Below, piece after piece: positions 33,972 through 44,367 of a stretch of 64,000 nt of DNA (its first letter is position 1; every line of letters starts with the position of its first letter). The notes beneath the pieces were generated by a model. That model worked only from the letters and a program-made list of their open reading frames with translations, had not been told where the DNA came from and did not search any database. The stretch comes from Adiantum capillus-veneris (Eukaryota; Streptophyta; Polypodiopsida; Polypodiales; Pteridaceae), in the NCBI GenBank assembly GCA_014529385.2, contig CM043945.1:100180963-100244962 (forward strand), given 5' to 3'. Made by a program: the position numbers and the translations under genes.

Positions 33972-34875
33972 TCATTTTTGTTAAGGTGTACTAGTCTATC
34001 TACTTGTCCTTCTATGGGATGCATGTCTAACCTCACCATCCTATATTATTGCAGTATTAGCGAGAACCACGATTAAATTGTCAATCCATGAGACGGAGCT
34101 GACTCGACTAGTGCATAGAGGCTACAAGAGGTTGTGAATCTCTTGGAAAACAACTAACAACTCACATCTAACTCAAGCTACACTCAAGTGACTGAAATCA
34201 TCAAAAGCCAATTGCTCATCGGCAAAGAAATCATATCCGTTGCAGCATAAAATGACATCCAAACGTAATGAAACTTCTAGGACATGTTTATAAGACCTAA
34301 TCACACATGCTTATGGTCTCAAACCCCACTTTAGGTCAAGTTCCAAAATCACGATTATTAACAGCAGTGGATTTTTGACCTAGTCGTTTTCGACCTAGAA
34401 TGCAATACTACCCCAATACCCTGCCTATGTCTAGTTTTTTATTTGAAAATGTAAATTCCTAGTTATGATGAACTTAGGCCGCGGGTCGACGATGCCAAAA
34501 GCTATGAAACATCGTGATGTGTTTACGTCAATGCGTAGAACTCTCACCTGCAGTTGCAATGCAACAAACGTGATTGCAATGTGATAACCGGGGAGGGAGT
34601 AGGGCGCATGAGAAGGAGAGGAGTGAGCGTTGTTAGCTCACACTATGTAACTTACAAAAATTGGTTTTTATACCTTAGCTAAGGTTTTTTGTGGTCAAAA
34701 TCTGGGAGATCTACCAAAGATGGTTAATGATAGGTTGATACAATTTGGAAGCTTGTAGCCCCGACTCATTCATTACAGACTTTATCTGAGAAAATAAGAG
34801 TTACAATATTCCCGATTTATCAAAATAATAAGTGTTTTACAACGAGAACACCAAAAAATGGTATTCTTGCTAACA
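33972..34875 (-). repeat. Probable 3' LTR of minus-strand element E
   Basis: On the minus strand a GAGGAGGGGGTAA polypurine tract is followed by TGTTAGC at 34875. The following ~900 bases hold a TATA-like GGTATAAAAACC (near 34670) and no coding frame. A palindromic-unit relative (TCACGATTATTAACAG) lies near 34349. No second LTR copy was found in the window, so the outer limit is a guess. Confidence 0.45.
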
Positions 34876-34879
34876 TTAC

Positions 34880-37667
34880 CCCCTCCTCGCCTATGTCGTC
34901 CCTTGACAGAGCTTTATGAGTTGAAGTAGTCTTCGGGATGGCGGTTGGAGAGGTGGTCTTTAAGCGCATTCAGTGCCTTTTGGTATCTGATTTTCCTTTG
35001 TTTATCTGGCACTTGCAAAAACTACATTGTTACTTTGTTTTTGAGCTCCACTGTTGAGAAGCCTACAAATCTTGATGTGAGGTTGCTTATCACTGGCGCA
35101 AATATCTTGTGTAATATTTTCTTTCAATGCATCTTCTTCAGCCTTTGAGAGCTAGACCATAGGCACTATGTCTTCTTCTGTAATGGTTACCTAAAAATCT
35201 TCCTCACCACTCAGCTCTACTGTGGACTGTGTCTCCAGTTCAGCAAATGATTGCCTCTTCTTGTGTTTCCGGCCTTCCCTCTCTCAATAGCTGCTTGACT
35301 CTTTTGAGTTCAGCTATCTCCTTCAGCAGTTGATCTTCTCTTTGGACTGCATCAAGGCCAGGTCTCTGTGTTGAGATTGCTCTAACTTTAGTTCCAGCTT
35401 GAGGTCTTTGTTCTTTTTCTCTAATGATTTTTACAGTTCATCTGTCCATTTGATCGAAGCTACGGCTGGATTCTCTCGTATTTACCATAAGAAAAATGCC
35501 AGATCATTTATTCTTTGTTCTGAGTATTGTAGAGAAGCGTTCACAACATCCAACTGCACTTGAACCTTCTGAGCTGACACGGTTGTCATTCGAAGTTTGT
35601 TTGTAACTTCTGTCAACTGTTCATATTTTTCTTTGCAAGCATCTGACAACTTTCTAAGTAGGTCACCTAACTCCTCCATCTCCTTTTGTTTTTTATCTCT
35701 TACTATAGCTGATGTTGTTCACGTTCAGCTTTCATTCTCTGCACTTGCCTATGAAGATCGGTGATGACATTTAATCTGTCTTCTAACTCTCCTTGGAGAG
35801 AATCAATCACCATCTCGAGTTCTTTAGCCTTTGTGCTACAGCTAAGTGATGTTGATTGGAGTCTTTACATCATATCCTGCATTTGCCTTGCATATTCATT
35901 GACTTGCAAGATTACCTCATCATTTGATTTCCAGTCTTCATTTCTTTCTTGCTACATGTGTGGTCTTGGCAGTCTCTTGTGTCTCTCTTGGTTGCATTGT
36001 GGCGGCTTGGTTGCTCTTGCCCTTGAGGCTGTGGCTCGCCTTCCTTTGCTTTTTCATCCCGAGGCTTTGTGGATACCTCGGCCATTTCATGCTGTGTTGA
36101 GGTAGAAGGTGTTGGCTCGGATGTTGTTGTGTCCTCTTGTGCAGTACTTGTTTCCTTCTCTGGCTCGGGTTCTTTCTCTTTCTATTTCTCTTGTGTAGTA
36201 GTAGCCTCTTGTGCAGATTCTTCTGCTTCTTTTGATTCAGATTCTCTTTGGCTGCTCAGCTTTTGTGGATTTCGTTGTTAGTGAGTGTGGTGGGCTTGGA
36301 ATAGGGTTATCCTGTTGTTCCGTAGGCGGTGAAATGGGTCGAGAAGGCTCGTGACCTTCGTCGTGTTGTGCCTCTTCCCTTGCTGTTTTCTTGGCTTGTC
36401 TCTGGTCCTCTGCTACTTCTTCTTTCCTTGCCTCTTCTTGGGATTCTTTCAGCTTCAGGGCTTCTGCTTGATACATTTTTTCCAAGGATTCTGTTGGATC
36501 TTCAGCCTCTTTCCTTGGTGTGATGCTTGGTCCTTGGTCCCTTAAGTCCACTAGGCACCCATTTTTCCGGGTCCCTTCCTTGTGCTTGTCGGCTGCATTC
36601 GTAGGCATGTTTTTCTCTTTCAAACCAGGCTTTCTTTTGCACGGGATCTTTTTGGTGTGCTGCCACATCTTTTCTTTTCATTTCTTGTCTTCGCGCTCTC
36701 TTCTGTTCATTATTTGAGCTATCACTTCTGTGCCTTTCCGGCGAACTTTCATCAGATTTGTAGGATCTCTTAGCTGATCTTGTAGCTCAAGAAGATGGTT
36801 GTGCTACTAGTATCCAAGTGTTTTGGTCTGCGGGGCAAGTGGTAGGTTGTCGGCCATGCCGATGGCATGGTATTCAATCCTTTTTAATACCTCTGGTGCA
36901 CCCAGGTAAGTGATCTTTTCTTATTGTTTTGTGCCTTTCAGAGTGGTCAAAACATATTGTGCATCATTCCACCGGCTGCCTGGTTGTTGACTTGAGGACT
37001 TGCGTGAAAGTGGTGGCAACCGCATGATTTGTCATGGTATACCTTGGTGGACTTTTAGCCAGGAAGTGGAAGTGTTGGTGGTATAACCTGGCTGGCTCTT
37101 CCACCTGCTTGTGAATTAGGTCTGCAAAGGTGGCTGCGATGATTTCTTTGGTGAAAGTACATGCCATTTTCGTGTCCCTTAGCCTCAATGTCATTCCTTC
37201 TGTGGGAAAACTTAGTGCTTCTGCCAACTATTTCCTTGGTTATTACCACTTCGACTTTATTGCCCTGAGGGACATAAATCTGAGCAGTTTCATCTTCTTT
37301 AATCGTGGATAAAAGCTCGTAAGATATTTGGAAATCCACACCGGACGGCTCCTGTTCATAACAATCTCCGAGTCCTAGCTTGCAGTTGGCTTCTTTGGTC
37401 TCAAGCTTCGCTGGTGACATCATACACTTCTTTTGGTAGGAGTTGAAACTCTATCTGATGTCCCTCGTCACTCTTGAATCTGCCGGTGAACACTGTGGTT
37501 GATGCTCTTCTAGATGTCCTTTTGAAAGATAGGCTACTTTGGCGGCTTTGACTGAATCGGGATCCACTTGGTATGGGGGCAGCTCCTGCAACTTTTCTTT
37601 CTGGTTGAACTTCTTCTTGGCCCTCTCTGTTGCTTGCATGGCTCCTATTTAGTGAATAGAGTATCAA
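34880..37667 (-). pseudogene. Element E coding remnants, unknown charged coiled-coil protein
   Basis: Minus-strand open segments in changing frames read from 37667 down to 34880. The first (37401-37639) has KEKLQELPPYQVDPDSVKAAK; 37055-37423 has LGLGDCYEQEPSGVDFQIS and a Val/Ile-rich stretch. Next are 36964-37227, then 36237-36668 (143 codons, Glu/Lys/Arg-rich coil then proline-rich), and 35482-35679 (coiled coil, KLSDACKEKYEQLTEVTNKL). The chain ends near the polypurine tract with VKGRHRRG-like codons. No RT, protease or integrase motif is seen. Function unknown; probably the gag-like or extra ORF of a non-autonomous element. Confidence 0.45.
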
Positions 37668-37803
37668 AGTTAGCAGATTCGTCGGATTTTTCTCTCAAAT
37701 GTCCTTGAGTTTGAAATGCTGACAATTTTGGTCCAATTTTCTTCAAATCAATTTTTGAACAAGCATAGACGCATAAATTTTTAAGTCCAAACAAAATTTT
37801 GCA

Positions 37804-38404
37804 ACCAAAGTATCGTCATTATTTACAGCTAAGTAATTTTTTCAATATTTTGCAAATTGGGCATCACAGGCTTGAAGTATATACCAATTACATACTCTGA
37901 GTGAAATATGGGCTCATTTGGATGCATAGGGTGAAAATGGTACCAGACTTTGGCTTTAGGTCTTTGAAACAATAGATATAATAGAAATTTGAGATTTTGA
38001 GCTCCAAATTGGGTCAAACTTGGCTAGTGGGCTTAACACATCATGCACTTTGGATGTATGATGGCAAAATATCAAAATTCCCCCATCTTGGCTAGAAAGT
38101 AAATAATCGCAATTATTAACGGTTCTACCAAAATCAACATTTTTTGGTACAACTTGGTTCTACGCATTGTATAGACCCTTTGTATGTGATATGAGGTGAT
38201 TTGAATCAAAAAATGTGGTCCATTACCCAAAAATTGGCTTGCAAATACTTCTTCACATTTTCTGGCAATTTTCCAAGTTATAAGTGCTCATTTTGGCTCA
38301 TACTTTATTTTTGGCATGTAATAGGTCTGTACACATGATAGGTGAGGTGATGATACAATTTCCAAGCAAAGATAGTGCAAAAGTAAATAATCATGATTAT
38401 TTAC
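37804..38404. repeat. Palindrome-centred repeats in element E leader
   Basis: Three units about 285-289 bp apart carry the core GTAAATAATC-N2-GATTATTTAC or a decayed form, at 37810-37826, 38099-38120 and 38383-38404. The last is a perfect 22-bp palindrome. A relative lies at about 34349. 37668-38682 has no gene. Confidence 0.75.
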
Positions 38405-39507
38405 AGCAGTCACAAATTGTTTTGCAAAACTTTTTTTTTTTTGACCTAAACGCATTCTATACACCTAAAACAAGTCCTTAATTGAATTTGGTCAAGTTTG
38501 GTCTTGCCGGCATCACTTTGTGCTTTGTCGACTATGAAATCATCGTTTTCTGTGACTACCCTGCCTGTTGAGTTGGTCAATCAATTTTGAGGCTTTGGAC
38601 TTGTCCGCAACATAGTCGTGAAGCAACTATCCAATTCTGGCTCATTTGGAGTCAGTTTGACCCCGTATGTCGAATTTGACGCTGTCGTGCTGTGACATGT
38701 ACATAGTGGGAACACATGCTACAAGAGATATCTTGTAACTTTTTAGATACATAATTATATTTCCTATAATGTACATATGCATATGTAAGTATAAAAATAA
38801 GCTTTCTATCTCATCTTATTATTTATCTCAAGGGTGATGTATTCTTACTTTACCATCAAAAAAATACTATGGGAAAAGTGTCAATAGCTCCCCCTCTTTA
38901 ACTTGGGGCAAAAAGCATTGATTCTTTATTTCTACTATTTCATTATCATCTCACACCCTAGCTAGATCCTATATCTAGGGTAAAATCCAATATATATATA
39001 TTCTATGTATTTTTTATACTTTTCTTATATTTCTTTTTAAATAGCTACTAGGAGAGAATCAAATCTTAGTGGGACACTAGGTGGCATGATTTCAAAGATA
39101 CACTTATTTTAATGCATTATTGAAAGCATGGTTACAAAACTTTGTCAAGGAGAAATGTCATGCTTTCATATGGCATGAGGTGTCCTTGGGAATTAAATGA
39201 AAGTCAAGGCTAAGGAGACCACATGAAGACTTTTGCTGCCATAAATGGACCCTATTTTGATGAATTTTTTACACAAGGTTCCAATCCGAATTGGAGAATG
39301 ATTTTAAAATGCAAAACGTAGTTAATGAGCTGAAGTTTCTGCCCATATTTTTATTTTTTTATTTGGAGCTACGGTTGAGGAGATATGATCAAAATAATGG
39401 ACCCCAGTCTGCCCACATCATGCATGGACAGCTCATTTCCAACTTTTCCAATTCCTGTTCACACTGGCTCCTCTCTTCTTGTGTAAACCCTTGTGGGTTC
39501 CCTTCAC

Positions 39508-39519
39508 CTATAAAAGGGG
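39508..39519 (+). promoter_or_regulatory. Putative TATA box of element B LTR
   Basis: CTATAAAAGGGG, conserved in the 3' LTR at about 60003. It places the transcript start near 39540, so the two small ORFs lie in the 5' leader of the genomic RNA. Confidence 0.6.
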
Positions 39520-40059
39520 ACCTCTTCTTCCTTGGAAGGAACTCAAGCATTCAAGACATTGATGAGAGGAATTCTCGAGGGAGTGAGTAGTAATGCCTAA
39601 TTGTACTTAGCCATTAACATAAGCCCAAGCCTACACTTTCTCCTAGACAGAGACTAGCCATTCTTGCAACAAGTTAACCTTGGAAGGTCAACTCTAATCA
39701 AAGAAGGTCTTGCACTTGGTGTATCAATCAAAGTGGAATTATCCACTCTTCTTCTCTCTCCCATCAATAATGGTGCTGAAGGGTTTCAAGTAAGATGTGT
39801 TCTACATTGATGTTTTCTTGATTTCTTGTTGTTTTCATTTTCATCTCTAATCCAACATATATATATGTATCTAATCTCATCTCCTTAACCAAACCTATCT
39901 CTCTCATTCTTAGTAATTCATCCTCTCTAGGTTCTCTTTGCTACAGGTACATCTCTCCCCGCAGTATCCTTATTGCTTACGGGCAAGAATAAGGCTTGGG
40001 AGGGAAACTTCTCATCTCTTCACTTCTCTCATATCTACATTTCTCACATACTATCCTAG

Positions 40060-40278
40060 ATGAATAACCCACATGATGATAATTTCTATCGCTTTCACTC
40101 TGTACGATCTATTAGAATTAATGTATGGATTAGCCGTAAAATACACTTTCAACAACGTATAGTGTTTCTCTTTGGCCCAGAAAGGCTCAATGAAATACTT
40201 CTATCACCGGATCCCATCATACTACCTCTCATAGACTATAACTTTTCTTTTGACGTAAGCGTAGTTATCTTGCTATGA
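40060..40278 (+). CDS. Small LTR-encoded ORF, sORF alpha type (element B, 5' LTR)
   Basis: 72 codons, ATG to TGA, entirely within the LTR. In an ungapped alignment I count about 43 of 72 residues identical to the alpha ORF of element C (48650-48868). Shared cores are IRIN, ISRKIHFQQR, VF-FG, EIL-SP-P, ILPLIDY and SFDV. Codon differences between them are often synonymous (CGT/AGA Arg, GAC/GAT Asp). It overlaps the next ORF by 4 bases (ATGA). Predicted by eye as strand - helix - strand; no known motif recognised. Its twin in the 3' LTR is intact with one residue changed (L to F). Confidence 0.62.
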   Translation: MNNPHDDNFYRFHSVRSIRINVWISRKIHFQQRIVFLFGPERLNEILLSPDPIILPLIDYNFSFDVSVVILL

Positions 40279-40487
40279 ACCAAGAGGATTTGTACACACA
40301 ATTAATCCCAATCACTAGACAAAATATATATATTATGGTAAGCACAAAACTACAATTCCAAAGAACAATTCGTAGCCTATTCGGTCAGCCAAGATTGAAT
40401 GCCATTAACTCATCCATTAACCCTTTCATATTACCCATGATACGATATGACCATAGCCTTGATGTTTTCATCTTTGTATTGTTTTGA
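40275..40487 (+). CDS. Small LTR-encoded ORF, sORF beta type (element B, 5' LTR)
   Basis: 70 codons, starting in the ATGA overlap with the alpha ORF. About 47 of 70 residues match the beta ORF of element C (48416-48628), with shared IVSTKLQFQR-like, INPFILP and SLDV-IFVLF cores. It is also a paralogue of the alpha ORF (K-x-x-FQ, FG-x-x-R, S-x-x-P-x-ILP, DV). The 3' LTR copy encodes the same protein. The overlap would suit coupled translation, which is inferred. Confidence 0.62.
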   Translation: MNQEDLYTQLIPITRQNIYIMVSTKLQFQRTIRSLFGQPRLNAINSSINPFILPMIRYDHSLDVFIFVLF

Positions 40488-40694
40488 CATTCTCTTTTGC
40501 GTTCTTTCTTTGTGTGTGTGAGTGCAAGAGAGAAAGAGTGAGTCTTCTTTGATTGAACTTCTTTCCAAACCCTAGTCTTCATGGCATCTATGGTTTAACT
40601 CCTTCATATAGTTTTTGTTGAGTTCTCTCACAAACTCTCACAGCCATAAGCCCGGTGCTTTCCTGGCAAGACCACAAATTTCTCGACATATTTT

Positions 40695-40710
40695 TGGTGA
40701 ACCCGACGCG
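40695..40710 (+). promoter_or_regulatory. Primer-binding site of element B
   Basis: TGGTGAACCCGACGCG follows the LTR end after 6 bases. It differs from the A and C sites, so a different primer tRNA is likely. Confidence 0.6.
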
Positions 40711-40741
40711 AATCTGCTAGGGTGAGAGTTTGTGGGTAACC

Positions 40742-43147
40742 ATGGGTGATCATGTTGAGCTACAGGGTATGCATTTTGACCCAGCAACAATGCAAATGTT
40801 TCAAGCATTTGCAATGTTCATGCAACAACAACATGCTACTGAAAGAAGGGAGATTTCAGCAACGAAGGCCATACAAGCGGTCGTCAACAGAATGGATCAG
40901 TTCAATGGCAAAGATGTAACCAAGTACTTACGCGAGTATGTGAAGGAGATGGAGCTGCATCGCGTGTCAGAAGGTGAGATGGAGCTGCATCGCGTGTCAG
41001 AAGGTGAGATGATTCAAAGCTTTGAGCTAGTTGTTGCTCCTAAAATTAGGGAGCATGTTAGGGCAATTAAAGATGGGCATGGGAGAAATTGGGAAGAACT
41101 CAAAGTAGCTTTAAAGGAGGAATATTTCATGGAGGACTCTGAGAGAGTGACCAAAAGGACATTCTTAGAATGGGTAGTCAAGCCAAAGCAAGGACTATCA
41201 ATAACAGAGCTACTTAGGAAATTTGAGCGGCGCTATGCACAACTCACTAGGACAGAAAGGGCCACACTAGATGCAGAGAAGACAGATCTTTTCTTACAAG
41301 ATGCAGGTAAAGAGTTTCAAGAAAATTTGGAGCTTCTTCTTGAAGATAAAGATGTTGAGCAAGGACTAAAGACCGACTGGAATGAGGTTGAAGGTGCTGT
41401 CTCACTGCTCGCCAAACGACAAAGAAGAAGGGACAAGATGGTAGTAAACACTACAAGTCCTTCCACCTCAACTTCTGACAAAATGGTAAAGCCTACTTTT
41501 ATCGCTCCTAAGTTTGATGAGTCCATGCTAGATGAGCTTGTGAAGGGAATGCGTGACTTGAAGGTGAAGTTTGCAAAGCTTGAAGAAAAAGGCGAACCAT
41601 CAGGGCCACTTCCTAGGCAAAGACAACAGCCCAAAGAAGGGTTTGTTAATAGATGTATTTGGTGTGATAGTACAGACCATGTAAGAAGGGATTGTGATGA
41701 TTTTAGTGATGCTTTGTCAAAAGATGTTGTCTTTTTTAAGGATCGTAAAATCCACTTAAGAGAGACAGGTCTACACTTGAGAACTAACTTTGGGAAGGGG
41801 GGAATGCAAACCTTAGTTGAAGATATGGCAACCAAGCATGCCACCTCTTCAGTTGAGGCAGCTACTTATGGAGTAAAAATTGAACATTTTTGTGATGAAG
41901 AAGTGAGTGACAATCATGGTCAAATTTGGCCAAATGTCATGCAATTAGCTAAAAAGGGAAAGCTTACAAAAGAGATTCTACATGAAGCAGGTGATTGCAT
42001 ACGTCTAGAAACAGGATGGAATGATCCAATGGACTCATTGTCAGTTCATGCCTACATTACAAAATGCCAACAAAATGAGGCAATTGTAGAAGAGAAGCGC
42101 AGACGTGAGAATGCTGATGAAGGACCATCAAAAAGAGCTTCTAGAAGTAGGGGAAGAAGCGACTCAATGCCTTCTCAAACACCCTCAACACAAGGAGCAT
42201 CTCCACCTGAAGTACTCATGGAGGAGTCTACAACAGGAAAGAAGAAAGAGCCAACGAAAGGTAAGACAAAAGGCCCAACTTATAAACTACAATCTGATAT
42301 TGAGGTTGCTACAGATTTAAAGAAAGTCTTGGAGGAAAGAATCTTGAATAGCAAGATTGAGTTTACTCTGGGAGAAGTTCTTGGCATTGCAAAGCGTGAA
42401 TTCCATGAGGAGATCATTGACATCATCAAGAGAAAGAGGCAAACCCTTGCTGAAGTTTCTCGTCCACAAGTTGAAGGGGAAACCTCAAAGACGCAAGGGA
42501 TGCAACTGCAAAATAAGGAGAATGATGGAGCTGTGGTAGGATGCTACCAATCTAGTGGGAGAGTGAAGCAAGTGTATTTCTCAAATGATGATGAAGAAGT
42601 TGAAGATATTCCTAGGAGTTACTATTCACGAAGTCATTGGGCAAGGGCTACTACAGAAACTTTGGTCAAGGTAGGTGATCTTGAAGAGCCATTTGTTGCC
42701 TTGATTGACCATGGTTCAGAAATAAACATAATGTCAAAGAGTCTCTACAACAAGTGCAAATGGCTGATGGACACAGATCATGGTTGGATGGTAAAAGTGG
42801 CAAACAATTCATCCAGTGAATTGTATGCAGCATGTCCAGGTGTGAAGGTAACAATAGGTGATGTAAAGATTGACCAAAACTTCTTTGTACAGGATACATC
42901 TTCATATCATCTCATCTTTGGACAACCCTACATTGTGGGAGTTCGAATGGAAACAAAGGTAATGGATGATGGTTCAGCATATGCTAGGATATGTAGCAAA
43001 GATGGTAAACGTGCTGTCCAATTTCTCACAGTTTGTGTAAACCATGAAAGAAATCGTGACAACCTCAGAGAACATCCTCTACCAAAGGTGAGCAAAGAGT
43101 TTCATGATCATAGAGAAATGATGGGTTTTGGCCAAGTACCATTGTAA
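40742..43147 (+). CDS. Element B gag-protease
   Basis: ATG 40742, 47 bases after the start of the primer-binding site, opens an ~800-codon frame. Gag has a capsid-like helical region, then a CCHC knuckle CIWCDSTDHVRRDC (near 41657-41698), a basic Ser/Thr-rich linker (42080-42280) and the protease VALIDHGSEINIMS (near 42700), LIFGQPYI (near 42915). The active site reads D-H-G, not D-S/T-G; this may be a lineage variant or damage. A perfect 30-bp tandem duplication near the N-terminus repeats MELHRVSEGE. The frame stops at TAA 43145-43147. The RT continues in another frame, so a 1-nt indel has probably split gag-pol, though programmed frameshifting is not excluded. Confidence 0.75.
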   Translation: MGDHVELQGMHFDPATMQMFQAFAMFMQQQHATERREISATKAIQAVVNRMDQFNGKDVTKYLREYVKEMELHRVSEGEMELHRVSEGEMIQSFELVVAPKIREHVRAIKDGHGRNWEELKVALKEEYFMEDSERVTKRTFLEWVVKPKQGLSITELLRKFERRYAQLTRTERATLDAEKTDLFLQDAGKEFQENLELLLEDKDVEQGLKTDWNEVEGAVSLLAKRQRRRDKMVVNTTSPSTSTSDKMVKPTFIAPKFDESMLDELVKGMRDLKVKFAKLEEKGEPSGPLPRQRQQPKEGFVNRCIWCDSTDHVRRDCDDFSDALSKDVVFFKDRKIHLRETGLHLRTNFGKGGMQTLVEDMATKHATSSVEAATYGVKIEHFCDEEVSDNHGQIWPNVMQLAKKGKLTKEILHEAGDCIRLETGWNDPMDSLSVHAYITKCQQNEAIVEEKRRRENADEGPSKRASRSRGRSDSMPSQTPSTQGASPPEVLMEESTTGKKKEPTKGKTKGPTYKLQSDIEVATDLKKVLEERILNSKIEFTLGEVLGIAKREFHEEIIDIIKRKRQTLAEVSRPQVEGETSKTQGMQLQNKENDGAVVGCYQSSGRVKQVYFSNDDEEVEDIPRSYYSRSHWARATTETLVKVGDLEEPFVALIDHGSEINIMSKSLYNKCKWLMDTDHGWMVKVANNSSSELYAACPGVKVTIGDVKIDQNFFVQDTSSYHLIFGQPYIVGVRMETKVMDDGSAYARICSKDGKRAVQFLTVCVNHERNRDNLREHPLPKVSKEFHDHREMMGFGQVPL
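40946..41005 (+). repeat. Perfect 30-bp tandem duplication in element B gag
   Basis: Two identical 30-bp units (40946-40975 and 40976-41005) duplicate ten codons in frame within gag. Confidence 0.95.
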
Positions 43148-44367
43148 AGCGGGATTGCAGTGGTACAGAAAGAAAAAGGGTCTCGCCTGATCCAAAAATA
43201 GGTGAAGCATTTTCAACGAGCTCCTTGGTAACAAAGAATGGATCAGTATGTTTTACAAAACTTGAAGATTTGAAGAGATGTGAGAAGCAATATGTGCATA
43301 ATGTACAAATAGGCATGAAAAAGAGTGGGTTGCTAGAGCCTACTGAAAACGTTTTGGGTTTGTGTGAACAAGTTTCTTTTGTAGATAATATGGGTGAGCT
43401 TGATGCTATAATGAGGTCTAGTTTGCATCTTGAAAATGAAGCTGTGGAAGTTTGCTCTATGGAAATGTATCAAGTAATAGAAGCCTTTAAAGAAAGCCAA
43501 ACAGTAGGCCCAGAAGTCCATGTTGAAACTAAATACAAGAGTGTAGCAAAGAAGGTGAAACCAGTAGCTTCACCCTTACCACCCAACAATAGGGAAAAGA
43601 TTGAACAGGCTTCTTTACAACCAAGTTTGCGGAATCCTAAAAAGATCGGGCATACCTTCACAAAGGAGTCTTTTCAAGAGTTGCAGATTGGTTGCGAGGA
43701 GTTTCTAACACAGGAGGAGACAAAGTGCTTCAAAGAAATGCTTTCAAAGCATGGTAAGGCTTTTGCATTTGAGCCACATGAGATAGGATGTGTTGATCCT
43801 TATATTGTAGCTCCTATGGTAATTTTCACAATACCTCATGTGCCTTGGAATATGCGGCCTATTCCGGTTCCAAAGGCTCATTTGCCAAAGTTAGTAGAGC
43901 TATTGAATGAGAAAATCAAAATGGGAATCTTGGAGCCTTCTTGTGCTCCATACTCAAACAGGTGGTTCACAGTTCCAAAGAAGAATGGTTCTCTACGCTT
44001 CATCCAAGATATGCAACCAATGAACAAGGTAACAATTAGAAATGTAGGTACAGGTCCAATTGTGGATGAATTTGTAGAGGCGTTTGCAGGGAGAGCAATC
44101 TACTCAATGGGGGATCTCTACTCACGGTATGATGAATTTCAGCTTGCAATCGAAAGCAAAGACTTGACAACCATGAGGACACCTTTGGGTTTGGTAAGGA
44201 TGTGTACCTTGCCACAGGGAGCAACCAACTCGGCTGCACATATGATGAATGGGATGAATAAGGTCTTACGTGACTTTATTCCTCAAATCACAATGCCTTT
44301 CATTGATGATTTGCCTATCAAAGGATGTGAAGAAAGTGACAAAGATGAAGCTTTGGATCTCAAGGGA
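43148..44367 (+). pseudogene. Element B reverse transcriptase, truncated
   Basis: Frame +1 from about 43140 continues pol: linker, then RT with WFTVPKKNGSLRFIQDMQPMN, YSMGDLYSRYDEFQLAIESKDLTT (first catalytic Asp), TLPQGATNSAAH and MPFIDDLPIKG (the catalytic DD, near 44303). About 15 residues later, near 44367, the sequence switches to element C integrase. The downstream remainder (56958 on) resumes at RKPCPSKVDAI; the thumb/connection segment between them, perhaps 60 residues, is missing. It therefore cannot encode a complete RT. Confidence 0.8.

Larger units (their letters stand above)
38683..40688 (+). repeat. 5' LTR of element B
   Basis: 2006 bp, equal in length to the 3' LTR. TATA motif CTATAAAAGGGG at about 39508-39519. 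Downstream are possible donor CAAGTAAG (near 39789) and acceptor CTACAG (near 39947) signals, then two small ORFs (40060-40487). It ends ...TTTCTCGACA. Confidence 0.88.

Noticed and set aside
41317-41844. 175-codon minus-strand frame
   Set aside because: Shadow of element B gag-protease; Ser/Leu-rich composition fits the antisense of a Lys/Glu-rich coding strand.
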